From Lacrimispora sp. 210928-DFI.3.58 (GTDB lineage Bacteria; Bacillota; Clostridia; Lachnospirales; Lachnospiraceae): a stretch of 55,807 nt of DNA. The notes under the pieces were generated by a model. It was not told where the DNA came from. It searched no databases and saw only the letters and a list, made by a program, of their open reading frames with translations. Positions 1 through 8,351 of the stretch are shown in pieces. The position numbers and the translations under genes were made by a program. Where the stretch lies: positions 1 to 55,807 of the forward strand of contig NZ_JAJCIC010000031.1 in assembly GCF_020554865.1 (NCBI RefSeq), in the 5' to 3' direction. Numbering within the stretch: the first letter of the stretch is position 1; each line of letters starts with the position of its first letter.

Positions 1-131
1 ATAGACCATGTCTATTTTTATGAAATTGAATTTGCGAAACTAATTATACGTTATCGGATTTCAGAGAGCGAATTGCGCATCTGGAGGGAAATCCGAATTT
101 CCATCTTCACTATGGCGATCTGGGAGATTCT
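1..131 (+). pseudogene. gmd: Disrupted 5' portion of gmd
   Basis: Frame 1 opens with the residues IDHVY, which match the conserved 'RIDHLY' stretch just after the nucleotide-binding part of GDP-mannose dehydratases. The family sequence then resumes in frame 3 ([10 protein letters not shown] from about base 54, followed by the HYGDLGDSM stretch). Between them lie about 38 AT-rich bases (16-53) with no resemblance to the family. The frame-3 stretch is closed upstream by a TGA at 27-29. 38 is not a multiple of three, so the frame is broken. The window edge hides the true N-terminus. An indel or a rearrangement junction is inferred; a sequencing error is also possible. Confidence 0.4.
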
Positions 132-1034
132 ATGAGCCTGATCGCGGTGATCGGAAAGGTGCGTCCTGATGAGATCTACAATCTGGCGGCTCAAAGCCAC
201 GTACAGGTTTCCTTTGATGAGCCGGAATTTACGGCAGATGTAGATGCAACAGGTGTGCTTCGCATTCTGGAGGCAGTGAGACACTGCGGCTTGGCAGAGA
301 CATGCCGGATTTACCAGGCCTCTACTTCTGAACTTTATGGAAAGGTGGAGGAAGTTCCACAGAATGAAAATACTCCCTTCCATCCATACAGCCCTTATGC
401 AGTAGCAAAGCAGTATGGCTTCTGGATTACGAAAGAATACCGGGAAGCTTATAATATGTTCTGCTGTTCCGGTATCCTGTTTAACCATGAGTCAGAGCGC
501 AGAGGTGAAACCTTTGTGACAAGAAAGATTACGTTGGCAGCTGCCAGAATCAAGCAGGGAAAACAAGACAAACTGTATCTTGGCAATCTGTCCAGCCTGC
601 GGGATTGGGGATATGCAAAGGATTATGTGGAGTGCATGTGGCTGATCCTTCAGAATGATAAGCCGGAGGATTTTGTAATTGCAACAGGCGTGCAGCATTC
701 TGTGCGCGAATTTTGCCAGCTGGCGTTCCATTATGCGGGAATCGAGCTGGAATTTTCCGGAGAGGGTATGGATGAGAAGGGCATCGATAAAGCAACAGGT
801 AAGGTGCTGGTAGAGGTTTCTCCTGATTTTTATCGTCCGACCGATGTAGTAAACCTGTGGGGGGATCCAACAAAAGCAAAGAAGCAATTGGGCTGGAATC
901 CCACAAAGACCAGCTTTGAAGAGCTGGTAAGGATCATGGTGAAGCATGATATGGAAAAGGTGGCTGTTGAGAGGGCGGAGGAGCATATCCGCTGCAATCT
1001 GGAAGAGTATTTGGAGAAAGGCGTGGTGAAGTAG
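132..1034 (+). CDS. gmd: GDP-mannose 4,6-dehydratase, N-terminally incomplete
   Basis: This is the catalytic and C-terminal part of a GDP-mannose 4,6-dehydratase, which converts GDP-D-mannose to GDP-4-keto-6-deoxymannose in the cytoplasm, the first step to GDP-L-fucose. Visible family marks are [10 protein letters not shown], the STSELYG stretch (about residues 63-69 of this ORF), the short-chain dehydrogenase pair Y89-x3-K93 in YSPYAVAK, and the [15 protein letters not shown] block. Full-length members are about 350 residues; this ORF has 300 and lacks the Rossmann GxxGxxG region. The ATG used here is the internal methionine of the conserved GDSMSL stretch, not a natural start, and has no convincing ribosome site. 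The next gene, fcl, follows after three bases and does the next pathway step. Whether functional enzyme is made depends on the disruption upstream. Confidence 0.88.
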   Translation: MSLIAVIGKVRPDEIYNLAAQSHVQVSFDEPEFTADVDATGVLRILEAVRHCGLAETCRIYQASTSELYGKVEEVPQNENTPFHPYSPYAVAKQYGFWITKEYREAYNMFCCSGILFNHESERRGETFVTRKITLAAARIKQGKQDKLYLGNLSSLRDWGYAKDYVECMWLILQNDKPEDFVIATGVQHSVREFCQLAFHYAGIELEFSGEGMDEKGIDKATGKVLVEVSPDFYRPTDVVNLWGDPTKAKKQLGWNPTKTSFEELVRIMVKHDMEKVAVERAEEHIRCNLEEYLEKGVVK

Positions 1035-1037
1035 GTC

Positions 1038-1982
1038 ATGATGGAGAAGAATGCAAAAATCTATGTAGCCGGACACCGCGGAATGGTGGGTTCCGCCATC
1101 GTGAGGGAATTAAAGCGACAGGGCTATGAAAATATTATTACCCGTACCCATGCAGAATTGGATCTGTGCCGTCAGGAAGCGGTAGAAGCGTTTTTTGAAC
1201 AGGAAAAGCCGGAGTATGTATTTCTTGCTGCCGCAAAGGTGGGGGGAATCGTGGCAAATTCAGAGGCATTGGCGGACTTCATGTATGATAACATGATATT
1301 GGAGATGAATGTCATTCACAGCGCATGGAAAAACGGGTGCAAAAAGCTAGAGTTTTTAGGCTCCTCCTGCATATATCCGCGCATGGCTCCCCAGCCTATG
1401 CCGGAAAGCTGCCTGCTTACAAGCGAATTGGAGAAAACCAATGAGGCCTACGCGCTGGCAAAGATATCAGGCCTGAAATACTGCGAGTTCTTAAACCGGC
1501 AGTACGGAACAGACTATATTTCTGTCATGCCTACAAATCTGTACGGACCAAATGACAATTACCATCCGGAGCACAGCCATGTGCTTCCGGCACTGATACG
1601 CCGTTTTCATGAAGCAAAGGTGAATGGCGTGAAAGAAGTGACCTGTTGGGGAGACGGCAGCCCCCTGCGTGAGTTCTTGTATGTGGATGATCTGGCGGAT
1701 CTATGTGTGTTCTTAATGAATCATTACAGTGGAAATGAAACAGTAAATGCCGGTACGGGTAAGGAACTAAGCATTAAGGAGCTGACAGAGCTTGTAGCAA
1801 AAGTGATCGGCTACAAAGGAACGATTCTGTGGGATACCTCTAAGCCAAACGGTACGCCAAGAAAGCTGCTTGATGTGTCGAAAGCAGCTAAGATGGGATG
1901 GACCTATAAAACGGAATTAGAAGATGGAATTCGTTTATCCTATGAGGATTTTTTGAGCAATCCTATGCGGGCAGAGAGATAA
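1038..1982 (+). CDS. fcl: GDP-L-fucose synthase
   Basis: GDP-L-fucose synthase (GDP-4-keto-6-deoxymannose 3,5-epimerase-4-reductase) uses NADPH to finish GDP-L-fucose synthesis. The N-terminal dinucleotide-binding motif is GHRGMVGSA, followed by the family stretch [11 protein letters not shown], the SSCIYP segment and the catalytic Y138-x3-K142 in NEAYALAK. At 314 residues it has normal length. It starts three bases after gmd stops, so the two are almost certainly co-transcribed; a second ATG at 1041 is an equally good start. With gmd and manC it forms a GDP-fucose module for surface polysaccharide or glycan decoration. Confidence 0.95.
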   Translation: MMEKNAKIYVAGHRGMVGSAIVRELKRQGYENIITRTHAELDLCRQEAVEAFFEQEKPEYVFLAAAKVGGIVANSEALADFMYDNMILEMNVIHSAWKNGCKKLEFLGSSCIYPRMAPQPMPESCLLTSELEKTNEAYALAKISGLKYCEFLNRQYGTDYISVMPTNLYGPNDNYHPEHSHVLPALIRRFHEAKVNGVKEVTCWGDGSPLREFLYVDDLADLCVFLMNHYSGNETVNAGTGKELSIKELTELVAKVIGYKGTILWDTSKPNGTPRKLLDVSKAAKMGWTYKTELEDGIRLSYEDFLSNPMRAER

Positions 1983-2011
1983 GTAACGTGCGGCAAGAAT
2001 GAGGTGAACAG

Positions 2012-3349
2012 ATGAATATTGTATTATTGTCCGGAGGCTCAGGAAAACGGCTGTGGCCTCTGTCAAATGATATTCGGAGCAAGCAATTTATCAAGCTTTT
2101 TAAAAGAGATGACGGAAGCTATGAATCTATGCTTCAGCGCGTATATGGACAGATACTCAAAGTAGATAAGGATGCGGTTGTAACGATCGCAACCTCCAAG
2201 ACGCAGATTTCCGCCATTCACAATCAGGTGGGAGAGGGGATCGGGATTTCAGTGGAGCCCTGCCGGAGAGATACCTTTCCGGCCATTGCCCTGGCGTCCG
2301 CTTATCTGCACGATGTCCGGAAGGTAGGGCTTGAGGAAGCCGTGGTGGTATGCCCAGTTGATCCCTATGTGGAGGATGATTATTTTGAAATGATCAAATG
2401 CCTGGGAGAACAGGCAGAGAAGGGGGAAGCGAATCTCGTTCTTATGGGAATCGAACCTACGTATCCCAGCGAAAAATATGGATATATCATTCCGGAAAGT
2501 AAGGAGTACATCAGTACTGTTTCAAGGTTTAAGGAAAAGCCGAGTCTTGAGAGGGCAAAGGAATATATTCGTCAGGGCGCGCTGTGGAATGGCGGCGTCT
2601 TTGCATATAAATTGAAATATGTACTGGACCGTGCCCATGAGCTGATCCAATTTACGGATTATTATGATCTGTTTGCAAGGTATGAGTCCCTAGAAAAAAT
2701 CAGCTTCGATTATGCAGTAGTTGAAAAGGAAGATCATATACAGGTAATGCGCTTTGCCGGTCAGTGGAAGGATCTTGGAACCTGGAATACACTGACAGAA
2801 GCCATGGAAGAAACTATTGTGGGAAAAGCCGTTATGAATGAGGCATGTGAGAATGTGCATGTGATTAATGAGCTGGATGTTCCTGTACTTGCAATGGGGC
2901 TTCAGGACGTGGTGATATCCGCAAGCCCGGAGGGGATTCTGGTTTCTGATAAGGAGCAGTCAAGCTATATTAAGTCATTTGTGGACAGCTTTGAGCAGCA
3001 GATCATGTTTGCAGAGAAATCCTGGGGTAGTTTTCGTGTGCTGGATGTGGAGAAGGAAAGTCTGACGATTAAGATCACATTGAATCCGGGACATTCTATG
3101 AATTACCATAGCCATAGAAATCGTGACGAGGCATGGATCGTGATTTCCGGCAGCGGAAAAGCGGTTATAGATGGTGTAAAGCAGGAAGTAAGGCATGGAG
3201 CTGTTATTACCATGAAAGCAGGCTGTAAGCATACAGTGACTGCAGAGACAGAGCTGAAGATAATAGAGGTTCAGCTGGGAAAAGAGATAACGGTACATGA
3301 CAAGGAGAAGCACCTTCTGGAAAAAGATGAAAACAATATGCAAGGGTAA
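2012..3349 (+). CDS. manC: Mannose-1-phosphate guanylyltransferase with C-terminal cupin
   Basis: Makes GDP-mannose from mannose-1-phosphate and GTP, feeding gmd/fcl. The nucleotidyltransferase domain (about residues 1-270) opens with the signature LLSGGSGKRLWPLS and contains FKEKPS and the WNGGVF block. A C-terminal cupin of the type II phosphomannose isomerase kind (about residues 330-435) carries the metal-ligand-like H-x-H segment NYHSHRNRDEAW. At 445 residues it is slightly shorter than typical bifunctional ManC/AlgA proteins (about 470), so isomerase activity is plausible but unproven. A ribosome site (GAGGTG) precedes the ATG. It lies 29 bases after fcl and 8 bases before the phosphohexomutase. 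Confidence 0.93.
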   Translation: MNIVLLSGGSGKRLWPLSNDIRSKQFIKLFKRDDGSYESMLQRVYGQILKVDKDAVVTIATSKTQISAIHNQVGEGIGISVEPCRRDTFPAIALASAYLHDVRKVGLEEAVVVCPVDPYVEDDYFEMIKCLGEQAEKGEANLVLMGIEPTYPSEKYGYIIPESKEYISTVSRFKEKPSLERAKEYIRQGALWNGGVFAYKLKYVLDRAHELIQFTDYYDLFARYESLEKISFDYAVVEKEDHIQVMRFAGQWKDLGTWNTLTEAMEETIVGKAVMNEACENVHVINELDVPVLAMGLQDVVISASPEGILVSDKEQSSYIKSFVDSFEQQIMFAEKSWGSFRVLDVEKESLTIKITLNPGHSMNYHSHRNRDEAWIVISGSGKAVIDGVKQEVRHGAVITMKAGCKHTVTAETELKIIEVQLGKEITVHDKEKHLLEKDENNMQG

Positions 3350-3357
3350 GAGGAGAG

Positions 3358-5055
3358 ATGGACAAGAACATTTTAAAGGAATATCGGCTTTGGATGGAGA
3401 AGGTTCCAGGTATGGGCATCTTGGACGAAGATGTTATCAATGAATTGAAAAACATGGATGAGAAGCAAATGGAAGATGCTTTTTATCGGGAACTGACATT
3501 CGGTACAGGGGGACTTCGGGGAATCATTGGAGCGGGTACGAACCGTATGAACATTTATACGGTTGCAAAAGCATCACAGGGGCTTGCAAATTACATCATA
3601 AAGCATTTTTCGGAGGAAGAAAGGCGTGTTGCCGTCAGCTATGATTCGCGTATAAAATCAGATATATTTGCACGGATAGCATCGGAAGTGTTTGCAGCTA
3701 ATGGAATTAAGATACATATTTATTCTGAACTTATGCCAACGCCATGTCTTTCCTTTGCCGTGAGAAAATTAAAATGCTCTGCGGGTATTATGATAACCGC
3801 CTCTCACAATCCCAGCAAATATAATGGGTATAAGGTATATGGGCCAGATGGCTGCCAGATCACAACAGAAGCTGCGAAAGAGATTTTTGGGGAAATCGAA
3901 AGGATAGATCTGTTCAATGGCATAAAATCAGTGGATTTTCATAGGGGAATGCTGGCTGGCGATATTCAATATATATCGGAGGAGGTATATACGGATTTTG
4001 TAGAACATGTAAAGAAGGAATCTGTATTAAAGGAAGAAATTAATAAGGATGTCTCTATTATATATTCTCCATTGAATGGTACTGGCTTAAAACCGGTACT
4101 GCGTACATTGAAGGAAGCTGGTTATACCAATATAACAGTGGTAAAAGAGCAGGAACAGCCGGATGGACACTTCCCCACCTGCCCTTATCCGAACCCGGAA
4201 GTCAAAGAAGCGATGTCATTGGGGATAGAGTATGCAAAAAGGTATCAAGCGGATCTTGTACTTGCCACGGATCCGGACTGTGACCGCGTTGGGATTGCGG
4301 TGAGAAATGACGGTGGCAGCTATGTTCTGCTTTCAGCCAATGAGACAGGCTTGCTGCTATTGGATTATATATGTTCGCAGAGACAAAAGAACGGCACAAT
4401 GCCGGAAGATCCGATAATGATGAAAACGATCGTTACGACTGACATGGCTGAGCGTATTGCCGGGCATTATGGCGTGAAGACAATCAACGTGCTTACGGGA
4501 TTTAAGTTCATAGGAGAGCAGATCGGCAGGCTGGAATCGATAGGGAAAAAAGATTCCTATATTTTTGGCTTTGAGGAGAGCTATGGCTACCTGAGCGGCA
4601 GCTATGTAAGGGATAAGGACGGAGTGAACGGAGCCTTTTTGATCTGTGAGATGTTTGCCTATTATAAGAGCAATAGAATGAGCCTGTTAGAAAAATTGGA
4701 TAAACTGTATAACGAATATGGTTATTATATGAATACGCTTCATTCCTATGAGTTTGAGGGCTCAGCCGGATTTTTAAAGATGCAGGAGATTATGAAAAGC
4801 CTCCGCAAAAGAACAGAAGAGATCGCAGGCAGGAAGGTAATGTCATGTCTGGATTATCTAAAAGGACTAGATGGCCTTCCAAAGTCAGATGTGCTGAAAT
4901 ATTTGTTGGAAGGGAATTGTTCCGTGGTGGTACGCCCTTCTGGTACAGAGCCAAAGCTCAAAATATATATTTCTGTCAGTGCAAAAAACCGGGCAGAAGC
5001 AGAATGCATAGAAGAGAGTATGATAAAGTATATAGAAGACTTTTTGAACAATTAA
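3358..5055 (+). CDS. Phosphoglucomutase/phosphomannomutase family phosphohexomutase
   Basis: An alpha-D-phosphohexomutase, interconverting hexose-6-phosphate and hexose-1-phosphate. It carries the four hallmark sites: the phosphoserine loop TASHNPSKYNG with S149, the metal loop DPDCDR (residues 305-310), the sugar-specificity loop GFEESYGY and the phosphate-binding RPSGTEPK near residue 526. The length (565) fits the PgcA/Pgm2-like clade of Firmicutes rather than the 450-residue ManB clade. Placed directly after manC, it probably supplies mannose-1-phosphate, though glucose-1-phosphate production is equally possible. Ribosome site AGGAGAG lies just before the ATG. Sequence composition is more AT-rich than the housekeeping genes further right. 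Confidence 0.93.
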   Translation: MDKNILKEYRLWMEKVPGMGILDEDVINELKNMDEKQMEDAFYRELTFGTGGLRGIIGAGTNRMNIYTVAKASQGLANYIIKHFSEEERRVAVSYDSRIKSDIFARIASEVFAANGIKIHIYSELMPTPCLSFAVRKLKCSAGIMITASHNPSKYNGYKVYGPDGCQITTEAAKEIFGEIERIDLFNGIKSVDFHRGMLAGDIQYISEEVYTDFVEHVKKESVLKEEINKDVSIIYSPLNGTGLKPVLRTLKEAGYTNITVVKEQEQPDGHFPTCPYPNPEVKEAMSLGIEYAKRYQADLVLATDPDCDRVGIAVRNDGGSYVLLSANETGLLLLDYICSQRQKNGTMPEDPIMMKTIVTTDMAERIAGHYGVKTINVLTGFKFIGEQIGRLESIGKKDSYIFGFEESYGYLSGSYVRDKDGVNGAFLICEMFAYYKSNRMSLLEKLDKLYNEYGYYMNTLHSYEFEGSAGFLKMQEIMKSLRKRTEEIAGRKVMSCLDYLKGLDGLPKSDVLKYLLEGNCSVVVRPSGTEPKLKIYISVSAKNRAEAECIEESMIKYIEDFLNN

Positions 5056-5066
5056 GATTAGGTTAG

Positions 5067-5291
5067 TCATCCATTCAAGGCGTTATGAAGCGCATTAAGG
5101 CAAAGGGGGCAGCTGTGATCATCTATGAACCAACCTTAGAGGATGGTACAACATTTTTCGGTAGCAAGGTAGTTAATGATTTAAATAAGTTTAAAGAAAT
5201 GAGCAATTCCATTATTGCAAACAGGTACGATAGCTGCCTGGATAACGTGGCTGAGAAAGTTTATACAAGAGATATCTTTAGAAGGGATTAG
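5067..5291 (+). pseudogene. ugd: 3' fragment of UDP-glucose 6-dehydrogenase gene
   Basis: About 74 codons read [14 protein letters not shown] at the start and end in [11 protein letters not shown]. This matches the extreme C-terminus of UDP-glucose/UDP-N-acetyl-sugar dehydrogenases ([27 protein letters not shown]). An in-frame TAG just upstream closes the frame, and the preceding 330 or so residues with the NAD site and catalytic Cys are missing. There is no ribosome site for the internal ATG at 5085. It is best read as a relic left by deletion or replacement next to the polysaccharide genes. Confidence 0.8.
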
Positions 5292-5330
5292 CTTCTCTCT
5301 ATATGATGAGAGACAATAGAGGAATGACGT

Positions 5331-6185
5331 ATGAACTGTAATAAAAGGATAAGTTCAAAGAAGCGGAATGGTCAGCATGTGAAGAAACCCAGACAAGCAA
5401 CAAATACATTAAGCAATCCTCATCAAGAAAATTCAGACGAAGGTTTTGAATCCTTATCATTTCCAGAAAAGGAATATGAGATGCTGAGAACTGAGATTCT
5501 GCAATATATGGAGGAATACCAGTCTGTGCGTAATATGATGTATATTGCAACTGCAGCGATTCTTGGCATGAACAGTGCAATGTTTCAAAACTATTATTTG
5601 TTTTTGCTTCCGCTCATTGTTATTCTTCCATCATATATAGTTTTCTATAATTATTGGAAAGCCGTTTCATGTGCATCGGCATACATACAGGTGTTTTTGG
5701 AGGATGAATATATTCAGGCAACATATCACTGGGAGTTACGCCACAGATATTTTAGCAGACTGCATGAAGAAGATAAAATCCAGGCAGAAGATAAACTGAG
5801 AGGATTGGATATGCATATTCAACAGCTCCCTTATCTGGTCTGCGGCTGTCTGTGTATGGCATTATATTGGATTAATATGCTGTGGAAATATGCCAGTCCT
5901 TACTTTCAGGCAACGGTAGGAGGAACTTGGTCTGCTATTTGGACAGTTTTTAAGGTTCATTTCCTTATATTCCCAGATGGGTATTCCCTGATAACTACAT
6001 GGCGTATAATTTTGGATGTTTTTCTGGGTATATCCCTTAGTATATTGTTTGGCTGTATTTTCAAAATATATTGGAATGTGCATGAGGTTGAAATGACCAG
6101 GATATGGGAGCATGTGAAGAACATGGAGGTGCGGCAGGAAGAAACGTTGCGGCGGGAACTAGGGCTGCATCCAAAGAGAAATTAA
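5331..6185 (+). CDS. Hypothetical four-helix membrane protein
   Basis: I do not recognise this 284-residue protein. It has a basic, polar N-terminus (about 45 residues), a helical stretch beginning EYEMLRTEILQYMEEY, a hydrophobic hairpin at about residues 62-110, a charged middle region (to about 160) and a second pair of hydrophobic segments (about 165-185 and 220-250) before a charged, probably coiled C-terminal tail. This suggests four membrane spans with both ends in the cytoplasm. It stands between the ugd relic and glmS, 39 bases after the relic. The AT content resembles the polysaccharide genes. No catalytic motif is visible. Confidence 0.75.
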   Translation: MNCNKRISSKKRNGQHVKKPRQATNTLSNPHQENSDEGFESLSFPEKEYEMLRTEILQYMEEYQSVRNMMYIATAAILGMNSAMFQNYYLFLLPLIVILPSYIVFYNYWKAVSCASAYIQVFLEDEYIQATYHWELRHRYFSRLHEEDKIQAEDKLRGLDMHIQQLPYLVCGCLCMALYWINMLWKYASPYFQATVGGTWSAIWTVFKVHFLIFPDGYSLITTWRIILDVFLGISLSILFGCIFKIYWNVHEVEMTRIWEHVKNMEVRQEETLRRELGLHPKRN

Positions 6186-6255
6186 GAAGTAATTTGTCAT
6201 ATGGGTATTATAATAACTAAGATTTCTAAACGGATATTAGAGGAGAGAACATCAA

Positions 6256-8271
6256 ATGTGCGGAATCGTAGGATACATCGGAACGGAGCAGGCAGCTCCC
6301 ATATTATTAAAGGGCTTATCCAAGCTGGAATACAGAGGCTATGACTCAGCGGGCATCGCCATCCGTGAAGGAGAGGGCGAGCCGCAGCTTGTCAAAGCAA
6401 AAGGCCGCTTGAAAATTTTAATTGAGAAAACCGACAACGGCGCAGCCGTCTGCGGGACCTGCGGCATCGGCCACACCCGCTGGGCCACACATGGGGAGCC
6501 ATCAGAGCAGAACGCCCATCCCCACTGTACGGAGGACAGATCCGTTGTGCTGGTGCATAACGGTATCATTGAGAACTACCAGGAGCTGAAGGAAAAGCTG
6601 TTAAGATCAGGCTATACCTTCTATTCCCAGACAGATACCGAGGTCGCTGTAAAGCTGATCGACTATTATTATAAAAAAACGGGAACACCCCTGGAGGCCA
6701 TTTCCAGGGCCATGCTGCGTATCCGCGGCTCCTATGCCTTTGGAGTGATGTTCCGTGAATATCCCGGCACCATCTTTGCCGCCCGCAAGGACAGCCCATT
6801 GATCGTAGGAAGAAATGAGACTGGCTGCCTGATTGCCTCTGACGTTCCGGCTATTCTGGACAGCACCAGGAATGTGTACTATATTGGCAACCTGGAAATC
6901 GCGGAGCTGACCCGCGATGAGATCCATTTCTACAACATTGACCGGGAAGAGATCGAGAAGGAAATGGTGGAGATCAAGTGGGATGCGGAGGCTGCCGAGA
7001 AGGGCGGCTTTGAGCATTTCATGCTGAAGGAGATCCATGAGCAGCCAAAGGCGGTGCAGGATACCATCAATGCCTATGTGAAGGATGGGGAAATCTGCTT
7101 CGCGGGGACAGGATGCGTCATGACCGGGAGGCCGGAAGCCAGCAGTATAGGAGCGGGCAGCATACAGGCCGCAGGAACAGAAGCTGGAGGCCCGGAGACG
7201 GCAAGCGCAAAGGGCAGTGGCGCAAAAGAAGAAGGCATGCAAGCTGATGCTGTACAGGCCGGGAAAGAAAACGCTGCGGGCGCGGAAGACGGCCTTACCG
7301 ATGAACGCCTGGCTGCCATTAAGCGCATCTACATCGTGGCCTGCGGCTCCGCCTACCATGTGGGAGTGGCAGGGAAATATGTGATTGAGGAGCTGTCAGG
7401 GATCCCTGTGGAGGTGGACCTGGCATCTGAATTCCGTTACCGTAATCCAAGGTTGGAGAAGGATTCCATCGTCATCATCATTTCCCAGTCCGGGGAGACA
7501 GCTGACAGCCTGGCTGCCCTGCGGTTGGCAAAGGAGCGCGGCATCCCGGTGCTGGGGATCGTCAATGTGGTCGGCTCCAGCATTGCGCGTGAGAGCGACT
7601 ACATTCTTTACACCTATGCCGGGCCGGAGATTTCCGTGGCCACCACAAAGGCCTACAGCACCCAGCTTGCAGCCGTATACTTACTGGCCATCCAGTGCGC
7701 ATGGGTGAGAAATGAGATCAGCCGGGAGCGCTATAAAGAGCTTCTGACAGAGCTTAACACCCTGCCGGGGAAGATCCAGAGGATCCTGGATGACAAGGAG
7801 CGTATCCAGTGGTTTGCCAGCAAATATGCCAATGCCCGTGATATTTTCTTCATAGGAAGGGGAATCGACTATGCGATCAGCCTTGAAGGAAGCCTGAAGA
7901 TGAAGGAGATCAGCTACATCCACTCCGAGGCTTATGCGGCAGGAGAATTAAAGCATGGGACCATCAGCCTGATCGAGGACGGAACCCTGGTTGTAGGGGT
8001 GCTGACCCAGAAGGCATTATTTGAAAAGACCATCAGCAACATGGTAGAGGTAAAGAGCCGGGGGGCCTACCTGATGGGCCTTACCAGCTATGGAAACTAC
8101 AATATCGAAGATACAGCCGATTTTTCTGTTTATGTTCCAAGGACAGAGGAATATTTCGCCACCAGCCTTGCCATTATCTCATTGCAGCTCATGGGCTACT
8201 ATGTGAGCGTGGCAAAGGGCCTGGACGTGGACAAGCCCAGGAACCTGGCAAAGTCGGTGACGGTGGAATAA
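6256..8271 (+). CDS. glmS: Glutamine-fructose-6-phosphate aminotransferase with extra linker
   Basis: Makes glucosamine-6-phosphate from fructose-6-phosphate and glutamine for peptidoglycan and amino-sugar polymers. It starts MCGIVGYIG, so Cys2 is the amidotransferase nucleophile after Met removal. The glutaminase domain covers about residues 1-240 (HTRWATHG, HNGIIENY) and two SIS sugar-isomerase domains run from about 350 to the end, with SQSGETADS and the C-terminal DKPRNLAKSVTVE. The protein is 671 residues; the usual length is about 608. The excess is an Ala/Gly/Glu-rich low-complexity stretch at about residues 287-350 between the two halves, unlike the compact hinge of known enzymes. Ribosome site AGGAGAG precedes the ATG. 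No glmS ribozyme was recognised upstream. Confidence 0.96.
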   Translation: MCGIVGYIGTEQAAPILLKGLSKLEYRGYDSAGIAIREGEGEPQLVKAKGRLKILIEKTDNGAAVCGTCGIGHTRWATHGEPSEQNAHPHCTEDRSVVLVHNGIIENYQELKEKLLRSGYTFYSQTDTEVAVKLIDYYYKKTGTPLEAISRAMLRIRGSYAFGVMFREYPGTIFAARKDSPLIVGRNETGCLIASDVPAILDSTRNVYYIGNLEIAELTRDEIHFYNIDREEIEKEMVEIKWDAEAAEKGGFEHFMLKEIHEQPKAVQDTINAYVKDGEICFAGTGCVMTGRPEASSIGAGSIQAAGTEAGGPETASAKGSGAKEEGMQADAVQAGKENAAGAEDGLTDERLAAIKRIYIVACGSAYHVGVAGKYVIEELSGIPVEVDLASEFRYRNPRLEKDSIVIIISQSGETADSLAALRLAKERGIPVLGIVNVVGSSIARESDYILYTYAGPEISVATTKAYSTQLAAVYLLAIQCAWVRNEISRERYKELLTELNTLPGKIQRILDDKERIQWFASKYANARDIFFIGRGIDYAISLEGSLKMKEISYIHSEAYAAGELKHGTISLIEDGTLVVGVLTQKALFEKTISNMVEVKSRGAYLMGLTSYGNYNIEDTADFSVYVPRTEEYFATSLAIISLQLMGYYVSVAKGLDVDKPRNLAKSVTVE

Positions 8272-8351
8272 AAGGTTTTAAGGGCTGGGGGGAGAGGCGC
8301 GGCAAACGTCTGGCAGCTGATCAGAAAATACTGGAACAGAGGAGAACAATT

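Noticed and set aside
6186..6255. glmS ribozyme upstream of glmS
   Set aside because: Only 70 bases separate the genes and none of the ribozyme core sequence is recognisable.
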